In this document: positions 7,588-15,064 of the stretch, one piece after another
How the letters are laid out: every line of letters starts with the position of its first letter
How positions within the stretch are numbered: position 1 is the first letter of the stretch
Source: G963662905 sp963662905
Lineage (GTDB): Bacteria > Bacteroidota > Bacteroidia > Bacteroidales > WRLA01
Length of the DNA: 64,000 nt
NCBI GenBank assembly: GCA_963662905.2
Contig: CAXXFD010000003.1
Span: 2,294,001-2,358,000, forward strand
Direction: 5' to 3'
Notes under the pieces: model-generated
The model's database searches: none
Told to the model about the DNA's origin: nothing
What the model saw: the letters and a program-made list of their open reading frames with translations, nothing else
Program-made: the position numbers and the translations under genes

Positions 7588-10413
7588 TTAATTGTTTGTT
7601 TTGTTAATTGTAAATTCTTGAAAATGTGTTATTTGATTGTTTATAACCAGATAGATGCTATACAATCCGTTTTGCAGGTTCTGTGTCCTGAGCGGATATT
7701 CATATCTGCCTTCGGTGTGATTGCCTTCGGCGATGGTTTGTATAGGTTTTCCTTCTGCATTAGCGAGCAGAATGAGTGTTTCTCCCTTTTGAAATTGCCT
7801 TAGCTTGATGCTTGAATTATTCAGGATTTCGATGGTTCCTTTTCTGCCACTGATTTTTTTATCGAATTGTTTTAAAGTGTCCGGCATCAGTGGTAGGTCC
7901 TGCATGCGCTGCTCCGGAGGTAATCCGTCTTCACAATCGCCATTGTAGGCCAGAAATTTGTTTCCTTCGGTAGCTTCAAAGCCCGGATACAGGTTTACCT
8001 GATTTCCTGCCCGCATTATTACTTCTGTGCCTGCGCCGCCTTCAATAGTTGATGTTGTTGTGATACTGTTGGATGCCGTAAAGAACTTTTTCCCTGCCAA
8101 AGGCACAGTCCAAACTTCACTGGGCTGGCAATTGGTTTTGAGCCCGCTTTTATATAAGCCGCGACCCCATGTGGATGCAATGATCTGAAATTCAGATTCG
8201 TTGATGGCCAAATCGGAAACAGGGACATTGGGCAGGCCATTATAAAAAGGCTCCCAATTATTTGATATAACACTTTTGAAATACACCCCGATATCTGTGC
8301 CTACATAAAGATTCCCGTCCGAATCCACTTCTATGCACCAGAGCGGAACATTGGGCAGGTCGAAACTATAGTTGTGCCAGGTCGCTCCTGCATTGGATGA
8401 ATAATAAACTTTTTTACCGTCTTCATAGCCGCCAAAAACAATATATACTTTGCTTGAATTTGTGGGGTTTACTCCGATATCTGTCATGGGCTGACCGACC
8501 ATATTTGGAAAACCCGGATTATTGGAAACGGTATCCCAGCTTGTGCCGGCATCGTTTGATATATAGAATTTGCCTTTAAAAATACGCCAACCCGTTCCCG
8601 CAGCAGCATAAATACGGTTGCTGTTACTTGGGCAGGTTTTAAGCGCATTGTATCCGTTAATTATGCCATTTCCAAGAAGTGTTTCTGTTCCGTTTTTTTC
8701 TGTATAAACTGAGTCATCGGCAAAATAAACCCTTTCCGGATCGGAAGTATTAATTTCTATTTGAGGGAACCAGCTGGTTGTTTTTAAATGCTGCCAGTTA
8801 TTATTGATAAAATGACTGTACTTTTTAACAGATGAATTAAATACAGCAAAGCCTTTTGTGGGGTCGGAATAATTTATTGCAACATCAAAACCATCGCCGG
8901 ATCCGACATTGGAGAAATAGTCCGTATCTGTATCACGGTATTTAACGCCATTATCATGGCTTCCAATCAAAAGGGTGTAATCGTCGTCATTATAATCATC
9001 AAGATGATAAGTTTGCGTTGTGGCGATGCCGTCCTTATGGTCGTTCCAGCTGACACCACCGTTTGAAGTGCTGTAAACCCCGCCATCTGTTGCTGCGTAT
9101 AAAATCCCGTTTAAAGGATTGAAGGCCAGGTCATGGATGTCCGGATGGATATACCAGTCGGCGCCGCCTTCATTGTAGGAGCTAACATTGTCAAAATTTA
9201 TGCTGTTTTCTGTTTTCCAAACGATGAGAGCTCCGGTATAAACCAGGTCTTCGGTATCATGAGAAGCAGCAATACAGAGGTCGTAGTTTGATTGGTCGTT
9301 CCCTCCACCGCCTTCTTGCCCAATCAGGTTGGGGCTTGTTGTATAGCGAATAAAGTTTCTTCCGCTATCAGTTGATTTGTAGAACCCGCAAAAAGTGTGG
9401 TCTCCGGTCATCCTGCCTGCAATCAGATATACAACATTGGGCTTGGCTGCACTGACGGCAAATTCATTTCTCCGTCCGCAAAGAGCATGGTTGAAATTAG
9501 CTGCCTGCCAGGTATTTGCCGTATCTGTGGAGTAGTAAAAACCGGATTTAGAAGAGGCGTACACCGTTGTTGCATCGCCGGGTTTGAAATCAATATCGGA
9601 ATGCCAGCCGGCTCTTACCTGAAACCAGTTTTCTCCAGCGTCGCGTGTTTTATAAATCCCTTCGGTTGTTGCTGCAATAAGAACATCCGGGTTTTCAGGG
9701 CTTTGGATCAATCGTAAACCATTGTATGGATTGGCGCTCAATTCCCCTGTTTGCTCCCAGTTATCACCTCCGTCGTGCGATACCAATACACCTGCCGAAC
9801 GGTTAAAATAGCGGTCGCCATTGCTGATTGCATAATCGCCGGCACCTGTCAGAACGTAGATCCTGTTGGGATTACTGTGGTCTATTACTATTCCGGAAAC
9901 ACCCAGGCTTGGAATATAACTGCTTAGGGGAGTCCAGCTGTTTCCACCATTTGTTGTTTTCCATAAACCTCCGCTTGGAGTGCCAATGTAAATGATGTTT
10001 TCATTTGTTGGATGAAATGCCAGGCGGTCAACTCTTCCAATACCATTATAGCGCGCATGCGTATTATCATTTTCAGAGGCATTTGGCCCGATAAATGTCC
10101 AGCCGCCGGCAGTGCTTCTCGTGCTTTCCGGCTTATTATTGATAAGTTCCATGGTACGCTTAGGAATGTCAGCGATTTCTCCATTGGGAGTTAGGTATTT
10201 CGAATAGTAAAATGCCCAGCGAGCAAAATGCTTGCTTTTTTTCTCTTTTTGATAGCCCTCGGGCATTTCGTCGATATAGCTTTTTATTGTTTGAGCTATT
10301 TCGTTGTAGGTTGTCTTGCCTTCCAGCCGCATGGAAAGATCTTCTTCCTGTGCCGGCAATGTAATGCCCGCAATCAGCATCAGGAAGCTCAATAAATACC
10401 TTACAGCTTTCAT
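7588..10413 (-). CDS. Secreted BNR/sortilin-type β-propeller protein with T9SS-like C-terminus
   Basis: This 941-residue protein has a signal peptide (LLSFLMLIAGITLPAQ). Residues ~105-745 form BNR/VPS10-like propeller repeats: repeated Gly-Gly-x-x-Trp blades such as SGGLWKTTNGGNSW, SHDGGDNWEQTG and KTRDAGENWFQV. A β domain with AGNQVNLYPGFEA resembles the 3-coathanger-stack modules found in Bacteroidota cargo. The tail (NGLYSIYLVINNQI) resembles a type A sorting domain. Such propellers bind glycans or proteins; no sialidase FRIP or arginine triad could be confirmed by eye. Its ATG overlaps the stop of the upstream YadA-like gene by 4 bp (ATGA), so translation is probably coupled. Confidence 0.82.
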   Translation of the reverse strand: MKAVRYLLSFLMLIAGITLPAQEEDLSMRLEGKTTYNEIAQTIKSYIDEMPEGYQKEKKSKHFARWAFYYSKYLTPNGEIADIPKRTMELINNKPESTRSTAGGWTFIGPNASENDNTHARYNGIGRVDRLAFHPTNENIIYIGTPSGGLWKTTNGGNSWTPLSSYIPSLGVSGIVIDHSNPNRIYVLTGAGDYAISNGDRYFNRSAGVLVSHDGGDNWEQTGELSANPYNGLRLIQSPENPDVLIAATTEGIYKTRDAGENWFQVRAGWHSDIDFKPGDATTVYASSKSGFYYSTDTANTWQAANFNHALCGRRNEFAVSAAKPNVVYLIAGRMTGDHTFCGFYKSTDSGRNFIRYTTSPNLIGQEGGGGNDQSNYDLCIAASHDTEDLVYTGALIVWKTENSINFDNVSSYNEGGADWYIHPDIHDLAFNPLNGILYAATDGGVYSTSNGGVSWNDHKDGIATTQTYHLDDYNDDDYTLLIGSHDNGVKYRDTDTDYFSNVGSGDGFDVAINYSDPTKGFAVFNSSVKKYSHFINNNWQHLKTTSWFPQIEINTSDPERVYFADDSVYTEKNGTETLLGNGIINGYNALKTCPSNSNRIYAAAGTGWRIFKGKFYISNDAGTSWDTVSNNPGFPNMVGQPMTDIGVNPTNSSKVYIVFGGYEDGKKVYYSSNAGATWHNYSFDLPNVPLWCIEVDSDGNLYVGTDIGVYFKSVISNNWEPFYNGLPNVPVSDLAINESEFQIIASTWGRGLYKSGLKTNCQPSEVWTVPLAGKKFFTASNSITTTSTIEGGAGTEVIMRAGNQVNLYPGFEATEGNKFLAYNGDCEDGLPPEQRMQDLPLMPDTLKQFDKKISGRKGTIEILNNSSIKLRQFQKGETLILLANAEGKPIQTIAEGNHTEGRYEYPLRTQNLQNGLYSIYLVINNQITHFQEFTINKTNN

Positions 10414-12050
10414 TTTGATTCGTTTTTGGCAAGTTTTTCTTCCAGTTCAGAGATTCTTTTTTCCTGCTGGATGATATAAAGCGATAACTCCTCTATTTTT
10501 TCCATCATCAGGCGTTGCATTTCACCCAGTTCAATACCGGATGACTGAATTTCTTCAGCGGCGGGAATGTTCGGCAGGTGGCCTTTTTCGTGGATGTGTT
10601 TTTCGAGCTCAGAAATGGAAGGGAGGTGATAATCTTTTGCAAAAACATAATCGGGCCAGTCTTCCTGAAGACTTACGCGTACTTCTTCGCAAATGACTTT
10701 TCCTTCAATGGAAAGCTTATAGCCTGCAGCGAAGTTTTCTCCGCCAATGGCAATGTCGCCGCTGTTTCGTTTAATGAGCATATGCGGGCCATAGCTTCCA
10801 TAGGTGGTTTTGCCATGCAGCTCCATATGGTTTTCATCACCGTCGTACATCCAGTACATTCCGTTACCGGCAGCATTATCCTCTGCGAAAAAGATGGATG
10901 TGCTATCCCCGGTATTGCTCATTGGGGTGAGGTACATTATATTATGATGGCTGTCGGGGTCATGCACTTGAAAATTTCCGATTGGATCGGATGTGCCAAT
11001 ACCGGTTTGTGCATTAAAACCGAGCTTCAGGCTGCTAAAATCACCAAAAATCAGTGGTGTAGTGGATTCTGAATTGTGGATATAGAGTTTGTTGCTGCCT
11101 GTTTCGCTGTATCCGGCTTTGTGACCAATAAAGATGTTCCCGCTTTTATTATTGCCTGATGATCCGCGCCCGGCGCTATAGCCTATAACCACATTGTTTG
11201 ACCCCCCATTATTATAATAATCAGCGCCATAACCCAAACTCACATTATAACTTCCACTTTTGTTGATTCCTGATGCATAAGCGCCTGAAACCAGGTTGAA
11301 GTTTCCGCTTTCATTTTCTTCCAAAGCCTTATAGCCAATAGCAGTGTTTCTGTTGCCTGTAGTGTTTTTGTGCATTGAACGGCTGCCGGCAGCTGTATTG
11401 GAATATCCTGTGGTATTGTTTAATAATGATTTGGAGCCAATTGCTGTGTTTTCAACACTGTGGCTGCTCAGGCTGGCGTTAAATCCATTCCAGTAAAGAG
11501 CCGAATCGCCAATAGCTACATGATGAGACTTGCTCGTATTATACCATAATGCTTCCGATCCTATCGCAACATTCGATGATCCTGTGGTGTTTCGGTATGC
11601 ACTTTTGTAACCCAGTGAGGTGTTCCTTTTACCGGATTCGTTCCAGTACAGGCTGTTAATTCCTAAGCCGGTGTTTTTTTGATCGCCATCATCCTGTGTG
11701 CCTGTATAGTGCCCGAGAAAAAGATTGCTGGCGTCTGTTATCCCGTCATTGAGGTCGTTAATGGCCGCCGCTCCGCCAGAACCGATTTCGACCCATTGTG
11801 TTGTAGCATTATTGTAATACCAAAAGCTTTCTGTGTCGAGGTCGTAAACCAAAAGGCCACTTGTGGAAAGTGCGATTGCATTGCGCTCTGCGCTTGTCAT
11901 CCGGGGGATAAGTATGCCTTTCTCCGTGCTTTTGATATCCAGCATTGCAGCACCGTCGGGTTCGGAGCCATCAGTATTAATAGCTACCTGAGCAAAAGAT
12001 ACTGAGATGAATAAAATATTGATCAGAAGAATAAAAAGCTGTTTTTTCAT
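10410..12050 (-). CDS. YadA-head/tail-fibre-like surface protein with coiled-coil end
   Basis: This 546-residue protein is the third paralogue. It has a signal peptide (FILLINILFISVSFAQ), the shared cassette (AMLDIKSTEKGILIPRMTSA), and one tract of Asn-Thr-x-Gly-x-x-Asn-Thr-Ala head repeats to about residue 320. A β region follows (YKLSIEGKVICEEVRVSL), then the common Bacteroidota end DYVFAKDYHLPSISELEKHI with GHLPNIPAAEEI, and finally a ~35-residue coiled coil. This end type differs from the S74 and β-rich ends of the other two, so the operon encodes three fibres with one base and three tips. Its stop overlaps the start of the BNR gene. Confidence 0.83.
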   Translation of the reverse strand: MKKQLFILLINILFISVSFAQVAINTDGSEPDGAAMLDIKSTEKGILIPRMTSAERNAIALSTSGLLVYDLDTESFWYYNNATTQWVEIGSGGAAAINDLNDGITDASNLFLGHYTGTQDDGDQKNTGLGINSLYWNESGKRNTSLGYKSAYRNTTGSSNVAIGSEALWYNTSKSHHVAIGDSALYWNGFNASLSSHSVENTAIGSKSLLNNTTGYSNTAAGSRSMHKNTTGNRNTAIGYKALEENESGNFNLVSGAYASGINKSGSYNVSLGYGADYYNNGGSNNVVIGYSAGRGSSGNNKSGNIFIGHKAGYSETGSNKLYIHNSESTTPLIFGDFSSLKLGFNAQTGIGTSDPIGNFQVHDPDSHHNIMYLTPMSNTGDSTSIFFAEDNAAGNGMYWMYDGDENHMELHGKTTYGSYGPHMLIKRNSGDIAIGGENFAAGYKLSIEGKVICEEVRVSLQEDWPDYVFAKDYHLPSISELEKHIHEKGHLPNIPAAEEIQSSGIELGEMQRLMMEKIEELSLYIIQQEKRISELEEKLAKNESK

Positions 12051-12062
12051 GATTATGTTTTC

Positions 12063-12308
12063 TTATAAATGAATTTGTTTCTGAATTAAATTTCCGTCGG
12101 CTTCTATGTTCAGGAGAAAATCTCCTGAGAATTGATTGATATTCAGGCTTACGAAATTGGTGTTCTCGATCGTGCATGAGGCCAGTTCCTTTTTATGATT
12201 GGAATTGCTGCTTATTTTCAGCCGGCCATTCCGGACGATATGCTGAAAAGTGATCAGCATCTGACCGTTGCAGGTATTCATGATGTAGGGATTAGCTTTG
12301 GTAGTCAT
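12063..12308 (-). CDS. Small β-rich protein resembling a stand-alone sorting-domain fold
   Basis: I chose the ATG at 12308, 13 bp after the upstream lipoprotein stop, giving 81 residues. An upstream alternative at 12389 would overlap the lipoprotein gene extensively. No signal peptide is visible. The sequence (IVRNGRLKISSN, NFVSLNINQFSGDFLLNIEA, then GNLIQKQIHL) has the strand pattern of a type A C-terminal secretion domain, where the last strands read Gly-x-x-Leu-Leu-x-Ile ... Gly-x-x-x-x-x-x-Ile. A free-standing domain like this without a leader is unusual. It may be a remnant or a small partner. It sits between two operon genes with gaps of 12-13 bp, which supports a real gene. Confidence 0.55.
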   Translation of the reverse strand: MTTKANPYIMNTCNGQMLITFQHIVRNGRLKISSNSNHKKELASCTIENTNFVSLNINQFSGDFLLNIEADGNLIQKQIHL

Positions 12309-12321
12309 ACTTTGCAATAGT

Positions 12322-14796
12322 TTATTGTCCAACAGAATAGCGATAAATATGCGGGCCGTCGCCGCAAACGATGCCGTCATATTCACCATAAAATTTTACT
12401 TTATTGAGCTTTTGGGTTCCTACTGTTTCTATTACGGGTTCCCAACTGTAGCCACCGTCCATGGTGTGCATTAATTTGGCTTCGGCTTCGGTGGTGTTTA
12501 CGCCAATAGTTGCATATCCTTCGTCCGGATCGGTGAAGAAACATGAGGAAAAAGGCAGCTGCTCGCTGAGGTTGATCTTTTCCCAGCTTATACCTCCGTC
12601 GTTGGTTTTTAGGATAATGGCACTATTGCCTTCCTGACCGGCAATCCATCCGTCATTTTCATTGATGAAATGAATGTCATTAAGCGTTTCGGTGCCATTG
12701 AGCGTACTGAACCTGTGGTCATGCCAGTTTTTTCCGCCATCATAAGAGATTGTATAGTAGATGTTTCCGGGTTTGTCTTCGTCTTCAATGTCATAAACCA
12801 ATACAAAGTTTCCGTCGGACCACATTTTTGGCGGATAACCATATTCGTTGGGGTGCGGCAGTTCGTATGTTCCTGTGGGGTCGTGGCTGGCACTATTGGC
12901 ATGGTAAATCCTGAACTGATAGGGAATTCCGGTATCTTTTCCTACGGCAATGATTTCGCCATCAAGATTGTGCCCCAGGGCGAAAATTTTCTTCCATTGG
13001 AATGTTGGTGCTGTATAATACTGATTGCCATAGCGGAGCTCTTCGATTTCACGACCACCGTTTTTTGTAACATATACTTCTTGTGTGCCCGTTAGGAATA
13101 TTCCGTCCTGTTCATTTTGCATCACGATTTGTTCGAGGCCCATATTCATGTTTGTCAGTACTTCCCAATTGTATCCGCCATCATCTGATTTTAGTAATTT
13201 GCCCTGGCCATTATTGCTTGTGCTCAGCCAAAGGTCTGATCCGCTCAGGATTTGTGCATCTGTTATTCGGGTAGCCTCATCAATTCCTAAACTGCTTAAA
13301 TCTATTGATGACCAGCGCACCTCGCGCAGGTGTACATTGGCAACATCTGAGGAATAGGGTACATCCCCAATGATAGCGGAAACACGTATTTCAATATCAC
13401 CTTCACTGAAATCATCGGTATTCAGGTTCCACTCAAACGGTTCTTCGGTATCGGTGCCAATCATCACCCCATTGAGCTTGAACATGACCCAGTCGGGTGT
13501 TGTGCCTGTGTATTCGGTTGTGATTTTCAGTTCGTTTCCTATGAGCCATTGCATATCATTTGTTGGGTTGGTGAGGTAAATGGCGTCCTCAAAAGCCTGC
13601 TGTTCAAAATGCAGGAGTTCTTTTTTATAGATTTCGATATCATTGCCCCAGCTGCGGTTAAACCCGATCAGGTCAACAGATACCCCAACATTGGCTTTTA
13701 CACCAATTTCAAAAAACAAGTCCCATAACTGCTGGTCGGAATATAGGTATCCATAAAGGTTTGCTGTGGCTGCAACATAGGCATAGGGGCCGGCGACGCC
13801 ATAAAGCAATAAATCAATCCGTGGCCCGGTCATGGCGGCGAAATCGCAATTGGCGTTGAGCCTTGGCGCTGTAAAATCATTGCCGCCGCTCATTTCATTA
13901 ATGGTGCTCCATCCGCCTTCATCTTTGTAGCGTACACCCATTTTGCCGTTGATGTTTTCAGATGCCATAGCAGTTAATTCTGCCGTAATACTGCCGTCTG
14001 CTTTAACAAAAAGCTGCACGCGTGGCAGGAATACAACCGGAACAGGTCCCAGCATAAAGGTCCAGGGAGTAAAATAAAACTCGGCCAACGGAAATTCTTC
14101 TTTAATGCCCATTCCGGCTTCGGAATACATCTGTATTTGAGCGCTTTGTGTTACTTCTACGCCACTTTCGAATTTTTTTACAAAAGCACGCGGATAGGGC
14201 AGGAGCTCCCAGTCCCAGTCGAAATCAAAGAAAAATTCCATATCGAGCTGTGTATGCCCGGAGAGTGTGAATGACCCGTTTTCGTTTTCAAATGTGTGTT
14301 CATATTCAAATTCAAAGACTGTGAAATCAGTAGATTTATTATTGATAAAGCGTACCCCCTCAGCGAGTTTCATATTTGTGATGCGGCTTTTTTCTACTTG
14401 TCCTGAGCGGAAGTTGATCGTGCCTTTATGTACTGCCTCAGTTATGGAGGCTTGCTCTGTTTGTACAATTACCTGCCCTTTGGTGTCTTCAATGTGGCTT
14501 ACTTTCCTGAGGTATCCGAATGGGGCTTCCGGGGAAGTGCTGTCCACCAAAATATCCCCAACGGCCAGATTGTCGCTGAATTCATTATTGCCGGTAAAAG
14601 TGAAGGTGAAGTTGGTTGTGTCCATCGCTTCAATAAGCTGGCGGGTTTGCATGTCAACAACCTTGGTTTCGTCTGCTACCACTATTGTTTCTTCGGGTTG
14701 TGGTTTTGGATCCGGGCTTACATCTTCTTCATCCTTTTTGCAGGAACTCATTATAATGATCAGTGATAAGATCAGTAGGAAAACATTTTTTTTCAT
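12322..14796 (-). CDS. Lipoprotein with Ig-like and YCF48/BNR-like propeller domains
   Basis: I start it at the ATG at 14796 (824 residues), because a lipoprotein signal follows directly (MKKNVFLLILSLIIIMSSC, lipobox MSSC). The longer frame upstream would cross the promoter. Residues ~30-460 are β-rich with no known domain. An Ig-like domain lies at ~465-550 (MFKLNGVMIGTDTEEPFEWN). The last ~270 residues are YCF48/BNR-like blades (LKSDDGGYNWEVL, LKTNDGGISWEKI, MHTMDGGYSWEPV). It is the first gene of the eight-gene operon, probably anchored in the outer membrane and facing outward. No sorting domain is seen, which agrees with lipidation as the anchor. Confidence 0.82.
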   Translation of the reverse strand: MKKNVFLLILSLIIIMSSCKKDEEDVSPDPKPQPEETIVVADETKVVDMQTRQLIEAMDTTNFTFTFTGNNEFSDNLAVGDILVDSTSPEAPFGYLRKVSHIEDTKGQVIVQTEQASITEAVHKGTINFRSGQVEKSRITNMKLAEGVRFINNKSTDFTVFEFEYEHTFENENGSFTLSGHTQLDMEFFFDFDWDWELLPYPRAFVKKFESGVEVTQSAQIQMYSEAGMGIKEEFPLAEFYFTPWTFMLGPVPVVFLPRVQLFVKADGSITAELTAMASENINGKMGVRYKDEGGWSTINEMSGGNDFTAPRLNANCDFAAMTGPRIDLLLYGVAGPYAYVAATANLYGYLYSDQQLWDLFFEIGVKANVGVSVDLIGFNRSWGNDIEIYKKELLHFEQQAFEDAIYLTNPTNDMQWLIGNELKITTEYTGTTPDWVMFKLNGVMIGTDTEEPFEWNLNTDDFSEGDIEIRVSAIIGDVPYSSDVANVHLREVRWSSIDLSSLGIDEATRITDAQILSGSDLWLSTSNNGQGKLLKSDDGGYNWEVLTNMNMGLEQIVMQNEQDGIFLTGTQEVYVTKNGGREIEELRYGNQYYTAPTFQWKKIFALGHNLDGEIIAVGKDTGIPYQFRIYHANSASHDPTGTYELPHPNEYGYPPKMWSDGNFVLVYDIEDEDKPGNIYYTISYDGGKNWHDHRFSTLNGTETLNDIHFINENDGWIAGQEGNSAIILKTNDGGISWEKINLSEQLPFSSCFFTDPDEGYATIGVNTTEAEAKLMHTMDGGYSWEPVIETVGTQKLNKVKFYGEYDGIVCGDGPHIYRYSVGQ

Positions 14797-14845
14797 GATA
14801 TTCTGTTTTATGAATTTGCGTTTTTTCTTCGGGATAATCATGCTG

Positions 14846-14876
14846 CAAACATAGAGCGGGAAGCCGGCTGTGGCAA
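14846..14876 (-). promoter_or_regulatory. Promoter of the eight-gene surface operon
   Basis: Read on the minus strand there is TTG (14876-14874), a 20-bp spacer, then TATGTTTG (14853-14846). This fits the Bacteroidota σ-factor consensus TTG-N19-21-TAnnTTTG. The expected start of transcription is near 14840, about 45 nt before the lipoprotein ATG at 14796. Confidence 0.7.
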
Positions 14877-14895
14877 GGAAACAGGGTGTGTAAAG

Positions 14896-14946
14896 GGTAT
14901 GCACTGCACTTTTAAGCGGTATGCAAATGGTATGCATGGGTATGCA
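14896..14946. promoter_or_regulatory. Four direct repeats of GGTATGCA (probable activator site)
   Basis: Exact GGTATGCA copies lie at 14896-14903, 14918-14925, 14929-14936 and 14939-14946. The spacing is 22, 11 and 10 bp, that is, on one face of the helix. Relative to the operon promoter they sit about 55-105 bp upstream of the start of transcription, where activators bind. They are also upstream of the divergent regulator gene at 15065. The binding protein is unknown; the adjacent TPR-HTH regulators are candidates. Confidence 0.6.
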
Positions 14947-15031
14947 TGTTTTATCTAAATAAATGAAAATCAGATAGAAAGGAAATTTTATTGGAATGCG
15001 GCTGTTTTTCCGGATGAAGGAATCTAATGAT

Positions 15032-15039
15032 TATATTTG
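15032..15039 (+). promoter_or_regulatory. -7 element of the regulator gene promoter
   Basis: TATATTTG matches the Bacteroidota -7 consensus TAnnTTTG and lies 25 bp before the ATG at 15065. The -33 element is not clear: a run of T at 15005-15009 is at about the right distance. Confidence 0.45.
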
Positions 15040-15064
15040 CAGGGAAACGCCAAAAACAGTGCTC

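Noticed and set aside
2911..12050. Prophage tail-fibre module
   Set aside because: The S74 and fibre-like repeats recall phage tail fibres, but each protein has a Sec signal peptide, the neighbours are T9SS and lipoproteins, and no phage structural genes are present.
14797..14937. N-terminal extension of the lipoprotein gene to 14937
   Set aside because: The extension crosses the promoter and the GGTATGCA repeats, while the ATG at 14796 starts a clear lipoprotein signal peptide.
14996..15064. Upstream ATG at 14996 for the first TPR-HTH regulator
   Set aside because: It lies before the TATATTTG element at 15032, and the added residues would mask the signal peptide that begins at 15065.
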